NCBI GenBank assembly: GCA_021777765.1
Contig: JAJYDF010000016.1
Location: 1-64,000, forward strand
DNA length: 64,000 nucleotides
Direction of reading: 5' to 3'
DNA from: Pseudomonadota bacterium
GTDB lineage: Bacteria; Pseudomonadota; Gammaproteobacteria; DASZBR01
Below are positions 37,773 through 47,107 of this stretch, piece by piece; positions within the stretch are counted from its first letter, which is position 1; every line of letters begins with the position of its first letter. The notes below the pieces were generated by a model. The model was not told where the DNA came from. It searched no databases and saw only the letters and a program-made list of their open reading frames with translations. Position numbers and translations under genes: made by a program.

Positions 37773-39335
37773 ATGTCATCCATACAGCTTAATATAGAAA
37801 TTCTCATGCGGTTTGAAATTTTTCAATTTTTGGAAGACGATGCGCTCGAAAAACTGTTAAATGAAATGACTTTAAAAACATATGAGCCAAATGAAATAAT
37901 TTTTAAAGAAGGCGATTATATTGATTCAATTTATTTTATTATTGAGGGAAATTGTGCCATTTTTAGGTATGATAATGAAGGTAAAGAAATAGATCTGGTA
38001 ACGCTAACCGCGGGAAATTATATCGGTGAAGTAGGTATTTTAACAGGGGCTTATCGAAATGCAGCGACTAAGGCTTTGACTCCCAGCAAATTACTACAAT
38101 GTCCCAAAATTTCATTTCTGAGATTAATGGAACAACATCATTCAATCATGCAAATTTTGTTAAAAAATTTAAGTAATCGTCTTATTTCTGTATTGCAATT
38201 GGTGACAGGCAAAGAAAAAAATATTATTGTGTTATTAAATTGCGCACATGATCGACAAGATCAAATTGAACATTTTTTACATTATTTTAAACAAATTTCA
38301 CCAAAACCTCTCGCAATTATTGATGGCAACCAGAGTGAATTAAGTCAAACTGACAATAGCATTAAAAATCATTATATTTTATTGAAAACTTATCAAACAA
38401 ATGGTGAAAACATCGAAAAAAGCGCTGATTATGTAGTCAATTTTAAAAACATTAACAGTCAATCTAACAACCATTTTTCATTACCGCACAATGCCACACC
38501 TTGGCTAATTGAACATATTGTGAGACGTATCACACATAAGACAATAGGAATAGCGCTTTGTAGTGGTGGCGCACCTGGCGTTGCTCATATTGGTGTACTC
38601 AATATATTAAAAAAAGAAAATATCCCTGTTGATTACATTGTCGGTACCAGTATTGGATCAATTTGTGGCGCATGTTATGCATTTAATTATCCACTTGAAT
38701 CGATTATCAAATTATTACAGGAAGAAAATAATATGCCGTGGATATCAAAATTAATGCAAAATCTTTCCTTTGATTTCACTGGCTTTACCACTGGAAAACA
38801 TTATGAAAAATTATTAAAAAATATATTTGCTGATAAAACAATTGAACAATCCCTTATTCCATTTGCAGCCGTAGCGAGCGATTTATTGCAAAGTAATACC
38901 GTTATCATTAAGCAAGGTAGCGTTGTGCATGCATTACGCGCATCATGCTCAGTACCATTATTATTCAAGCCAGTAAAACATGAAGATCTCTTGTTAATCG
39001 ATGGTGTTGCAACTGCACCATTGCCCATACAAGTACTGGAAGATGAAAATATTGATATCAAAATCGCCGTTCCTATTACTCAGCTCGATTTACAAACCTC
39101 AATCAGTAAAAGTTCTAAACTTTTTACAATTTATCTCAGGACTCGCTCAATGATGGCAGACCAAATCGTTAAGGAAAGTGCCAGCAAAGCGGATGTTATC
39201 ATTGCACCAAAAGTAGAAGGCATTCGCTTATTTGATTGGAAAATGATAGATACTGTTATTCAAGCCGGCGAAGAAGCAGCCAAACGCAGTATGCCGTTGA
39301 TTCGCTATTTATTGGAGAAAGTCATTGCGAGATAA
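37773..39335 (+). CDS. Patatin-like phospholipase with cyclic-nucleotide-binding domain (NTE type)
   Basis: The 520-aa protein has an N-terminal cNMP-binding domain (residues ~12-140, with FLEDDALEKLLNEM and GNYIGEVGILTGAYRNAATKA) and a patatin domain (~257-500). The patatin serine is S293 in GTSIG, paired with D410 in LLLIDGVATAP. The oxyanion loop is SGGAPGVAH rather than the usual GGGxRG, so the conserved Arg is replaced by Pro. Members hydrolyse phospholipids or lysophospholipids, some being delivered to host cells. Ligand-controlled activity is suggested by the cNMP domain. No signal peptide is present. Confidence 0.88.
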   Translation: MSSIQLNIEILMRFEIFQFLEDDALEKLLNEMTLKTYEPNEIIFKEGDYIDSIYFIIEGNCAIFRYDNEGKEIDLVTLTAGNYIGEVGILTGAYRNAATKALTPSKLLQCPKISFLRLMEQHHSIMQILLKNLSNRLISVLQLVTGKEKNIIVLLNCAHDRQDQIEHFLHYFKQISPKPLAIIDGNQSELSQTDNSIKNHYILLKTYQTNGENIEKSADYVVNFKNINSQSNNHFSLPHNATPWLIEHIVRRITHKTIGIALCSGGAPGVAHIGVLNILKKENIPVDYIVGTSIGSICGACYAFNYPLESIIKLLQEENNMPWISKLMQNLSFDFTGFTTGKHYEKLLKNIFADKTIEQSLIPFAAVASDLLQSNTVIIKQGSVVHALRASCSVPLLFKPVKHEDLLLIDGVATAPLPIQVLEDENIDIKIAVPITQLDLQTSISKSSKLFTIYLRTRSMMADQIVKESASKADVIIAPKVEGIRLFDWKMIDTVIQAGEEAAKRSMPLIRYLLEKVIAR

Positions 39336-39419
39336 GACTGTTAAAAACCATAAATGTTTAATATTATCTTAATTTTTGACTGTTAAACTATCTGAAAAAT
39401 GGTTATTGAGCAGTAAACT

Positions 39420-40736
39420 ATGCAGAATCCTACTATAACAAAACATAATATAAATAAATTAGCAATTGATAAAAGGTTAACACCACTTAATTCGATCGAT
39501 GATAAAAGACAATTATTTGGAATTACGCTTGCTGAAATGCGTGCTTTGATGGCCTTAAAAAAGCAATCACGTGCAAAAAAGAACAAAGAATTTAATTGTT
39601 TTGTAACAGATCATCAGCGACTTTCCCAATTACTTGATACCTTGAAAACAAACCTCGCTGAATTACCCGATGGAACACGCTTTCAAATAGCAATTTGCTC
39701 TGAACTTGATACGATGGGACGCAGTACAACAAACATCGGTGTAGAACATTGGTTTATGATGGATTGCACCATAAAAAATAATACCCTGCATACTTTGACT
39801 ATCGATGCTGCCAATATGGAAGGCAAATTAATGCCTGCGCTTCATTTATTAACAGCAAAATTTCCTGCTGGTAAACATTATTATTTTAAGGGGAAAATGC
39901 AACACTCTTCGGAAGATTGTCAAACATTTACTCACGAACACATTAGTCTATTATCTAAAATTAATTCCAATGTATTATTTAAAACACTTGAGATGCATAC
40001 ACACAACACTGAAAATTCATTAAAGTATTTTACATTAAAGGATATTGATAGTGGTGATTTGAATCTCTTAGTACCATTACTACGCAGCATGCAATCCGTG
40101 AGCAGCATTGAACATTTAACGGATAAAACAAAAAATCAGAAAGTCTCTGAGAAAGGAATTACCTTGCATGAATGGCTTGATTTTCACAAACAGTTACAAA
40201 GTAAAAGTAACAAAACAAAAATGCAAAATTTATCTATCTTAGACAAAGATCGTAAATACAGTAATCACTTAAAAGATTTTCAAAAAAATGCATCACAGAT
40301 AACTAAAAATTATTACCACCGAAATGGCTTAGGATATATATCCATTACAGCAAAAATTAGTGCTCATTTACAAAAATTAGATAAACTACAAATGAAAGAC
40401 TTAATAAAAGATCTCATTACCTGCTTAGATAATTCTCCTAAATTTAGAGACAATTATTTCTTTGGTCAGTTATTTCCAATAAAAGCCGCACATTATGAGA
40501 GAACCTTGATAAGCAAAACTATGTTAGAAAATCTATTTATAAAATATGATAAAAATGAACTGACTTTAGATAATGCCAAAGATCACTTTACAGGAATTAT
40601 AGAAAATTATGCAGATTATTTGATTCAATGTGATTCTCATCGTAATTTACAGCAGCTAAAAACATTTTTTGCTCAATTTGTTAATAACAGCGCTAATGAA
40701 AAAAAATTAAAATCAATTCATTCACAAGCTGCATAG
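39420..40736 (+). CDS. Candidate CE-clan (YopJ/ULP-like) effector
   Basis: The 438-aa protein has no signal peptide or membrane span. Residues 107-129 read G-V-E-H-W-F-M-M-D with H110 and, 19 residues on, D129 in LTIDAAN. Q161 and C167 lie in KMQHSSEDCQTF. This His-x18-(Asp/Glu)...Gln-x-x-x-x-x-Cys spacing and the HSSEDC context closely follow the YopJ family (His109, Glu128, Cys172 in YopJ), host-targeted acetyltransferases or deubiquitinases of the CE clan. The C-terminal ~260 residues are helical and not recognised. It is the third gene downstream of the thioesterase relic and patatin. Family assignment is by motif; function is inferred. Confidence 0.75.
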   Translation: MQNPTITKHNINKLAIDKRLTPLNSIDDKRQLFGITLAEMRALMALKKQSRAKKNKEFNCFVTDHQRLSQLLDTLKTNLAELPDGTRFQIAICSELDTMGRSTTNIGVEHWFMMDCTIKNNTLHTLTIDAANMEGKLMPALHLLTAKFPAGKHYYFKGKMQHSSEDCQTFTHEHISLLSKINSNVLFKTLEMHTHNTENSLKYFTLKDIDSGDLNLLVPLLRSMQSVSSIEHLTDKTKNQKVSEKGITLHEWLDFHKQLQSKSNKTKMQNLSILDKDRKYSNHLKDFQKNASQITKNYYHRNGLGYISITAKISAHLQKLDKLQMKDLIKDLITCLDNSPKFRDNYFFGQLFPIKAAHYERTLISKTMLENLFIKYDKNELTLDNAKDHFTGIIENYADYLIQCDSHRNLQQLKTFFAQFVNNSANEKKLKSIHSQAA

Positions 40737-40797
40737 TATAATACTCGCTGTTTAAATAAATTTATTTCTGATCGATTAATAAATGTTGAAAATAAGA

Positions 40798-41844
40798 TTA
40801 ATGATTATTAACCTTGTGTTCTTTCCATGCATATTTCACAAGAATCATATAAATAATGAACAATAGTATAAATAAATCAAAGCGAACGCCTTCGACTATA
40901 CCTATACGTTCCATGAAAATCCCAAAAGAACCTAAAACAAATGCCATGCCTGACATTATTAATGTTGTCTGACGTGCAGTTAAACCGCGATATAATAATA
41001 AATGATGCAAATGACTACGATCGGGTGCGAAAGGTGATCGTAATTTACTCAAGCGATAAATCATTACTGACCACATGTCCCACAATGGAATTGCTAAAAT
41101 CCATAACATTGTTACAGGTTGAGCTGCATCAACTGCTTGTTGAGATAATCGCACTGCAAACCACACCAAAATAAAACCCAGCACCATACTGCCAGCGTCA
41201 CCCATAAAAATAGTGGAATGAGCTGCACGTTTTTGGAATGGAAAATTAAAAATTAAAAATGCCATTAATACACTGATGACTAATAATATAATATGCGCGT
41301 CAATAATTAATTTTGCATGCAATGCTAAATAACATAGCAAAATACATTCAACGAATGCTAAGCTACTGGCTAAACCATCAACGCCATCCGTCATATTCAC
41401 GGCATTTATAACACCAACTATTGCGATAACAGTAAATGGTAAGCCCCAATTACCTAATTCAATATTACCTAAATAAAATAAATTACCTAGATGATCAACT
41501 ATCACACCACCCCACGCGGTCATTAATAATGCAGCTAATATTTGTAATAAAAATCGTGCACGGGGTGATAATTCGTGAAAATCATCTAATAAACCCGTAG
41601 TCATTAATAATCCGGTTGCAGCGATGAAACTGCGAAATTCACTGAGGGATAGTTGTAATGTTAATAAGGAAAAAAATAAGCCGATAAACATGGCCAAGCC
41701 ACCAATGAGTGGAATTTGCCCTTGATGTTTTTTGCGCCCACCTGGGGTATCGACTAAATTTACACGTAATGCGAGAGGTTTAAGCATTAATATGCTTAAA
41801 ATTGTGACTGCGAATGCAACAACGAGAGAAAATAAATTGATCAA
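40798..41844 (-). CDS. wecA: Undecaprenyl-phosphate glycosyl-1-phosphate transferase, WecA-like (TTG start)
   Basis: The 348-aa membrane protein has about eleven transmembrane segments and the glycosyl-phosphotransferase family 4 hallmarks: RKKHQGQIPLIGG, NAVNMTDGVDGLASS and FMGDAGSMVLGF, plus a late H-L-H-H (RSHLHHLLLYRG). WecA/Rfe attaches GlcNAc-1-phosphate to the lipid carrier for O-antigen-type glycans. MraY and RgpG-like enzymes are less likely given length and motifs. The start TTG 41844 follows AGGTGAGG; no suitable ATG lies near. Confidence 0.88.
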   Translation of the reverse strand: MINLFSLVVAFAVTILSILMLKPLALRVNLVDTPGGRKKHQGQIPLIGGLAMFIGLFFSLLTLQLSLSEFRSFIAATGLLMTTGLLDDFHELSPRARFLLQILAALLMTAWGGVIVDHLGNLFYLGNIELGNWGLPFTVIAIVGVINAVNMTDGVDGLASSLAFVECILLCYLALHAKLIIDAHIILLVISVLMAFLIFNFPFQKRAAHSTIFMGDAGSMVLGFILVWFAVRLSQQAVDAAQPVTMLWILAIPLWDMWSVMIYRLSKLRSPFAPDRSHLHHLLLYRGLTARQTTLIMSGMAFVLGSFGIFMERIGIVEGVRFDLFILLFIIYMILVKYAWKEHKVNNH

Positions 41845-41932
41845 AAGACCTCACCTAAAATTTTTGAAACCTGTACTTTAAGAACTGCATTTCCTCTTCA
41901 CACAACAAAAAAATATTTAATGCGATTTTTTT

Positions 41933-42056
41933 CCTTCTCCCATTTGTGGGAGAAGGTGCCGAAGGCGGATGAGGGTAATCTAATTAATATTGCAAAACTT
42001 TTTAAACCACCCTCATCCGTCACTGCGTGACACCTTCTCCCGCGAGCGGGAGAAGG
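41933..42056. repeat. Paired family B palindromes
   Basis: Two family B palindromes (41933-41956 and 42033-42056) flank opposed GGCGGATGAGGG and CCCTCATCCG segments, so the whole 124-bp block is itself an inverted repeat. This two-hairpin layout is like a REP doublet. It fills most of the gap between the wecA-like gene and the ComEA-like gene. Confidence 0.85.
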
Positions 42057-42069
42057 AAAAACAATACAA

Positions 42070-42105
42070 TGGCTCGGACAAAAACGCAACGACGTGTCCG
42101 GGCTA
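42070..42105. repeat. Repeat family D, decayed copy
   Basis: GGCTCGGACAAAAACGCAACGACGTGTCCGGGCTA recalls the family D ends and core, shortened to 36 bp and diverged in one arm. It touches the 3' end of the ComEA-like gene. Confidence 0.55.
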
Positions 42106-42115
42106 AGAAAACAAA

Positions 42116-42511
42116 CTAACTCAAAATAATATGATCTTTATTTTCATCAACCACTTTCTGACTAATGCCTTTTATTTTTGTTAAATCATCAGCTGATTTA
42201 AAAGGACCATTTTGTGTCCGGTAAGCAATAATAGCTGCAGCTCTCTTAGGACCAATTCCCTTTAATGCATTTTGTAATGATTGTGCATCAGCGGTATTAA
42301 TATTCACTGTTTGTAATTTTTTAGTTGCGCTTGAGTCTTGATCACTCACTAAATTATTATTGCTATTAGCATTGGTATTATTTGCTGGGACTGTTGCAGT
42401 GGAATTATCTGGCGCAGATGTTGCAGGTGCGTTAGTGGTATCGGCGAAAACGGTTGCTGAAGCTAAAGAAAATGTTAATAAAGTTGCCATTAATAAACGA
42501 GTCATTGACAT
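42116..42511 (-). CDS. Exported helix-hairpin-helix protein (ComEA-like)
   Basis: The 131-aa protein has a signal peptide (LLMATLLTFSLASATVFA), a Thr/Asn/Ala-rich spacer, and a C-terminal HhH domain with the ComEA pattern VNINTADAQSLQNALKGIGPKRAAAII, FKSADDLTKIKGIS. Such proteins bind DNA in the periplasm during uptake for transformation. Start ATG 42511 follows GGGAGA. No other competence gene is in the window, so the role is by family alone. Confidence 0.88.
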   Translation of the reverse strand: MSMTRLLMATLLTFSLASATVFADTTNAPATSAPDNSTATVPANNTNANSNNNLVSDQDSSATKKLQTVNINTADAQSLQNALKGIGPKRAAAIIAYRTQNGPFKSADDLTKIKGISQKVVDENKDHIILS

Positions 42512-42662
42512 AATTATTATCTCCCTGGTTAAAAAAATGTAAACGCAAAAATTTTATTTTTGCTCTTATTTACTTGCGTAAACCGTGGAAATAGTACCCG
42601 AGATACAGTGTCTTGTCTAATGCCTAATTTGCTAATTTATATGTATTAAAAATCATACAAAA

Positions 42663-42843
42663 TGGTGCCTGGGTGTAACTATATGATGGTTTTGTTTAAA
42701 TATCTATTAATTTATCTTGTCACAAATCAATTTTATAACCGATAGTGAAACCCGGGTTCCGCCAGTGAGTTGAAATTTTATTTAGCGTAATATATTTATC
42801 AATATAAATAATAATTTATTTATTTGGCTGCACCCAGGCTACA
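42663..42843. repeat. Repeat family C (MITE-like), copy 3
   Basis: A 181-bp element with a diverged left end (TGGTGCCTGGGTG) and an intact right end (GCACCCAGGCTACA), with the internal GAAACCCGGGTTCCGCC core. It lies 6 bp beyond the lapB stop and fills most of the gap to the ComEA-like gene. Confidence 0.85.
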
Positions 42844-42849
42844 TTTAAG

Positions 42850-44019
42850 TTAATCACCTTCAGTACCATGTATCGGTTTCATTGACGTCCAATTTTTACA
42901 ACTAGGACATAACCACATTAATGTTTTGCCTTTAAAGCCACAATGTTTACAACGATATACCGGTTTATTTCGTAATAAATCAGTGGTTAAATCTTGCAGA
43001 ATAAGCAAATTATCTTTTGCTGTAGCTTGTGCATGACGTAATTGTAAATCAATTAAATATTGTAAGCCTCGTAATGAAGGACGTTGTCTTAATTGTGCAG
43101 TGATAAATGCAGTGGCAGCATCTTCCCCTTGAGATTTTAATAAGCGATCCGCTAAAGTGAGAACTACAGATATTCGTGGATATAATGTTAATGTTTCTAA
43201 TAAATAAGACAGCAAACCTGATTCATCATTTAATTGTTCATAACAAAAAACGATCGAATTTAATGCTTCACCAAAATATTCGGGATCTTGTAAACGAATT
43301 AATTGATAATAATGCAATGCCGCCTTATATTGACCAGAAGTCCGCTCAATATCACCCAATAAAAAATTAGCGCGCACACATTTTGCATCTTCTTTTATCG
43401 CTAATTTTAATTCACTACGCGCATCATTCAACCGTGATTCGCGCATGGCAATCATTGCTAATTCACAATGATAATGTGCCACCAAATTATTCATCGGATT
43501 CTGATTTAAAATAGTTAAGCGGTGTGCAGTTTCTATCGCTTTATCCCAATTTTTTTGTTGTTGATAAATATCGAGTAATAATTGCAAAGCTGGCGTCGCA
43601 TATTCTTCTGCAGCAGCAACTTCATCAAATAAACGCTCTGCACGATCTAATACGCCCGCACGCAAATAATCTTGACCTAATGCCAATAAAGCTTGTAACC
43701 GTTCATTTTTTGTTAATTGCGGCCTGGCAATTAAATTTTGATGAATGCGAATCGCTCTACCGACTTCACCGCGACGGCGAAATAAATTACCAAGTGCAAG
43801 ATGAGTTTCGATGGTATCACTGTCAACTTCCACTAAACGTGTAAAAACATCTACTGCTTTATCGGGTTGTTCATTTAGTAAATAATTTAAACCAGCAAAA
43901 TAATCGCGCGTTAATTGCCCACCTTGTTTGTTATTAGAAGATAGCGCGCTTTTTTTTCCAGCAAACCAACCATAAGTAGCCGCTACAGGTAATAACAGTA
44001 GCAACCCATCGAACAACAT
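42850..44019 (-). CDS. lapB: Lipopolysaccharide assembly protein B
   Basis: The 389-aa protein is LapB/YciM. It has an N-terminal membrane anchor, a long series of TPR repeats, and the C-terminal rubredoxin-like metal-binding domain (YRCKHCGFKG...WLCPSCKNW, two C-x-x-C knuckles). In E. coli it directs LpxC to FtsH proteolysis and so limits LPS synthesis. The ATG is one base past the lapA stop, so the two are coupled, as in other gammaproteobacteria. Confidence 0.96.
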   Translation of the reverse strand: MLFDGLLLLLPVAATYGWFAGKKSALSSNNKQGGQLTRDYFAGLNYLLNEQPDKAVDVFTRLVEVDSDTIETHLALGNLFRRRGEVGRAIRIHQNLIARPQLTKNERLQALLALGQDYLRAGVLDRAERLFDEVAAAEEYATPALQLLLDIYQQQKNWDKAIETAHRLTILNQNPMNNLVAHYHCELAMIAMRESRLNDARSELKLAIKEDAKCVRANFLLGDIERTSGQYKAALHYYQLIRLQDPEYFGEALNSIVFCYEQLNDESGLLSYLLETLTLYPRISVVLTLADRLLKSQGEDAATAFITAQLRQRPSLRGLQYLIDLQLRHAQATAKDNLLILQDLTTDLLRNKPVYRCKHCGFKGKTLMWLCPSCKNWTSMKPIHGTEGD

Positions 44020-44020
44020 A

Positions 44021-44311
44021 TTAATGCGCCTCGTTTAATGGACTAATTCGTAAATTAGCTAATTCTTTTTCTACATTTTTGATACGATGTGACAAGATTA
44101 AATTTTGTTTTTTCACGCGAAGCCAAAGTGGAATACTGACTAAAATTCCCATTAATGCGCCAATACCAAATATTAAAACTAGCAACAAAGATAAGGGAAA
44201 TTTACTACTGCCTAAATAATAATTAACAATTACCGGTTCAGCATTTAAAGAAGCAAATGTAATACCCATAATTAAGATAATCAGTATAATTATTGCAGAA
44301 ATAATACGCAT
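44021..44311 (-). CDS. lapA: Lipopolysaccharide assembly protein A domain protein
   Basis: The 96-aa protein has two transmembrane helices and the LapA-domain pattern FASLNAEPVIVNYYLGS and PLSLLLVLIFGIGALMGIL. It ends in a cytoplasmic coiled stretch. It lies directly upstream of lapB and downstream of rpsA. In E. coli ihfB lies between rpsA and lapA; here it is absent from this position. Confidence 0.93.
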   Translation of the reverse strand: MRIISAIIILIILIMGITFASLNAEPVIVNYYLGSSKFPLSLLLVLIFGIGALMGILVSIPLWLRVKKQNLILSHRIKNVEKELANLRISPLNEAH

Positions 44312-44454
44312 GAATTGCTCCTGATTAAATTTGAATTTAAAAAATAAAGATTATCAAGATAATTTATAGAAAAGTAATATAAACAAAAAAGAGTGAGCGA
44401 TATGTTTATATATCACTCACCCTCATTTAAACATTCAACTATCACAATAAGAAA

Positions 44455-46131
44455 TTATTCTTTATTTAAATGCTCTTTTAATAAATCACCTAAAGAGGTT
44501 GTTGCACCGGCATCCGCTTGACGGCTATAACCTTGTAATGCCGCAGCTTCTTCTTGTGCATCTTTCGCTTTAATAGACAAATTAACAACACGTGTTTTTC
44601 TATCAACATTTAACACTTTGGCTTCAACTTCATCACCAACTGTTAATACTGTGCGTGCGTCATCAACGCGTTCTTTAGAGATTTCAGAAACTTTAATGCT
44701 ACCTTCGACGCCGTTACCTAAATCAACCGTTGCGCCTTTTTGATTAACATCAGTCACTTTACCAGTAACAACCTGACCTTTAGGATATTGTGCTGTCACA
44801 TCACCGGTAGGATCTGATTCTAACTGTTTAATACCTAATGAAATACGTTCACGTTCAGGATCTACTGATAATACCAATGCAGTAACTTCATCGCCTTTCT
44901 TATAATTACGTACCGCTTCTTCACCTGGTACTGTCCAAGAAATATCAGATAGATGTACTAAACCATCAATGCCACCATCTAAACCAATAAAGATACCAAA
45001 ATCAGTAATGGATTTTATTTTACCCGTTACTTTATCGCCTTTATTGTGAGTTTGTGCAAACGCTTCCCATGGATTGCTTTGACATTGTTTAATACCGAGA
45101 GAAATACGACGTCTTTCTTCGTCTACATCCAGCACCATCACTTCAACTTCATCACCCACTTGTACCACTTTAGCTGGGTTAATATTTTTATTGGTCCAAT
45201 CCATTTCAGAAACGTGAACTAAACCTTCAACGCCTGTTTCAATTTCAACGAAACAACCATAATCAGTAATATTGGTGACTTTACCAAATAATCTGGCATT
45301 TTTAGGATATCTACGTGCTAAATCTGCCCATGGATCTTCACCGAGTTGTTTTAAGCCTAATGATACACGGCCGCGATCACGATCAAATTTTAAGACCTTA
45401 ACGCGAATTTCATCACCTACAGCAACGACTTCGGAAGGATGTTTAACACGTTTCCAAGCCATATCGGTAATATGTAACAAGCCATCAACACCGCCTAAGT
45501 CGACAAATGCGCCGTAATCGGTGAGGTTTTTAACTACACCTTTAACTTCTTGACCTTCCTCTAAGTTAGATAATAATGCGCTACGTTCCGCTGTGCCTTC
45601 GGTGGTACCCATTGCAGAGCGCCGTGAAACAACCACATTATTTCTCTTCTGATCTAATTTGATCACTTTAAATTCTAAAGTTTTACCTTCAATAAAACTG
45701 GTATCGCGAATTGGGCGAACATCGACTAGTGATCCTGGTAAAAATGCGCGAATTGCACCAATTTCAACGGTAAATCCACCTTTAACTTTGCCATTCACTA
45801 AACCTGTTACTGTAGCGCCTGATTCGAATGCTGTTTTTAAATGTATCCATGCTTCGGAGCGTTTTGCTTTTTCTCGAGAAAGCCGTGTTTCACCTAATCC
45901 GTCTTCTACTGCTTCTAATGAAACATCGACGTCATCGCCTACTTTTACTTCAAGTTCACCTTGCTCATTTAAAAATTGTTCTCTAGGAATATTACCTTCT
46001 GATTTAAGACCTGCATTTACTGTAATGTAATCAGGACCAACATGAACGATTTTGGCTTTTAAAATACTACCGGGTCGCATTTGTTGCGTGAGTAGACTTT
46101 CTTCGAACAATTTTGCAAAACTTTCTGTCAT
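44455..46131 (-). CDS. rpsA: 30S ribosomal protein S1
   Basis: From ATG 46131 ([13 protein letters not shown]) the product is 558 aa with six S1 domains, the full gammaproteobacterial form. The first two domains bind the ribosome (through S2) and the others mRNA; each repeat contains a GxVxxITDYGxFV-like or related segment. The seven-residue extension to 46152 is not conserved. Family B repeat follows upstream between it and cmk. Confidence 0.98.
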   Translation of the reverse strand: MTESFAKLFEESLLTQQMRPGSILKAKIVHVGPDYITVNAGLKSEGNIPREQFLNEQGELEVKVGDDVDVSLEAVEDGLGETRLSREKAKRSEAWIHLKTAFESGATVTGLVNGKVKGGFTVEIGAIRAFLPGSLVDVRPIRDTSFIEGKTLEFKVIKLDQKRNNVVVSRRSAMGTTEGTAERSALLSNLEEGQEVKGVVKNLTDYGAFVDLGGVDGLLHITDMAWKRVKHPSEVVAVGDEIRVKVLKFDRDRGRVSLGLKQLGEDPWADLARRYPKNARLFGKVTNITDYGCFVEIETGVEGLVHVSEMDWTNKNINPAKVVQVGDEVEVMVLDVDEERRRISLGIKQCQSNPWEAFAQTHNKGDKVTGKIKSITDFGIFIGLDGGIDGLVHLSDISWTVPGEEAVRNYKKGDEVTALVLSVDPERERISLGIKQLESDPTGDVTAQYPKGQVVTGKVTDVNQKGATVDLGNGVEGSIKVSEISKERVDDARTVLTVGDEVEAKVLNVDRKTRVVNLSIKAKDAQEEAAALQGYSRQADAGATTSLGDLLKEHLNKE

Positions 46132-46275
46132 GATTTTTTCATTCCCCAACACTATTAAAAAAAATAGCGTTTATTAAAATACCCTGAAAAATACAGGGGT
46201 TAGTTGATAAACAGTTAATACTTTAAATAAGCATTAACCACCTTATATTTAAAACACCCTCATCCGCTTTCGGCA

Positions 46276-46299
46276 CCTTCTACCGCAAGCGGGAGAAGG
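46276..46299. repeat. Repeat family B palindrome (one mismatch)
   Basis: CCTTCTACCG-CAAG-CGGGAGAAGG; one arm carries a C-to-A change. It lies 14 bp after the cmk stop, between cmk and rpsA. Confidence 0.8.
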
Positions 46300-46312
46300 A
46301 AAAAAGTCGAAT

Positions 46313-47005
46313 TTATTTAATACCCAACCGTTGTTGCGTTTCATGCAACACTTTTGCGAAAACTTCATTAATACCAATTGTGGAGGTATCTAAAATCCAG
46401 GCATCAGTGGCGGGCGTTAAAGGTGAAACTGATCTTTCTCTATCGCGTTTATCTCGTTCTTTAATCTCAGTCAAAACCTGCGCAAGGCTAACATTTATAC
46501 CCTTTTCTTGCAACTGCACATAGCGGCGCTGCGCGCGAATTGTATCGCTCGCATCTAAAAATATTTTAAAGTCTGCATCTGGAAAAATAACACTACCCAT
46601 ATCACGACCATCTGCTACTAATCCAGGCAACATTCTAAAATTCCGTTGTCTTTCTAACAGTGCTATGCGCACATTACGTAAAGCTGCAATTTCAGATGCA
46701 GCGTTACCACATTCCGGTGTTCGAATATCTTCCGTAACATCTTTGCCTTCGAGAATAATACGAGGAGCTAATCCGGGTTGTTTTGCATCAAATTGAACTG
46801 CGAGATGTGTTGCGAAATCAGTTAACGCTATTTCATTATTATAGCTAACGTGATGTATTTTTGCCGCTAACGCTAAGACACGATATAAAGCGCCACTATC
46901 AAGAAAATGCCAATGTAAATGTTGTGCTAATAATTGACTGATTGTTCCTTTTCCAGATCCACTGGGACCATCAATAGTAATTACTGGTGATTTTTTTTGA
47001 GACAT
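46313..47005 (-). CDS. cmk: Cytidylate kinase
   Basis: The 230-aa protein is a bacterial CMP kinase with P-loop GPSGSGKG near residue 14, the LDSGALYR segment and VADGRDMGSVIFPDA. It makes CDP/dCDP from CMP/dCMP. It sits between serC and rpsA; aroA, which lies between serC and cmk in many gammaproteobacteria, is absent here. Confidence 0.97.
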   Translation of the reverse strand: MSQKKSPVITIDGPSGSGKGTISQLLAQHLHWHFLDSGALYRVLALAAKIHHVSYNNEIALTDFATHLAVQFDAKQPGLAPRIILEGKDVTEDIRTPECGNAASEIAALRNVRIALLERQRNFRMLPGLVADGRDMGSVIFPDADFKIFLDASDTIRAQRRYVQLQEKGINVSLAQVLTEIKERDKRDRERSVSPLTPATDAWILDTSTIGINEVFAKVLHETQQRLGIK

Positions 47006-47050
47006 TTAGTTAAATACCTTACTCATAATCATGCCACTCATATTTTGGAC

Positions 47051-47083
47051 ATTTAACAAGTAGCCAGTGAACTTCATATTTCA
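47051..47083. repeat. Repeat family E, one-arm remnant
   Basis: CATTTAACAAGTAGCCAGTG followed by AACTTCATATTTCAC, matching the flank and one arm of family E at 21279-21407 and 55873-56007. It lies in the 102-bp serC-cmk gap, exactly where aroA is missing. Confidence 0.7.
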
Positions 47084-47107
47084 CAACATCGGACGATTTA
47101 ATTAGAA

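Noticed and set aside
37773..39335. Crp-type transcription regulator
   Set aside because: The N-terminal cNMP domain is followed by a patatin domain rather than a helix-turn-helix, so it is not a regulator of that type.
45272..46030. Plus-strand open frames across rpsA
   Set aside because: They are antisense shadows of the S1 repeats, without start signals or known folds.
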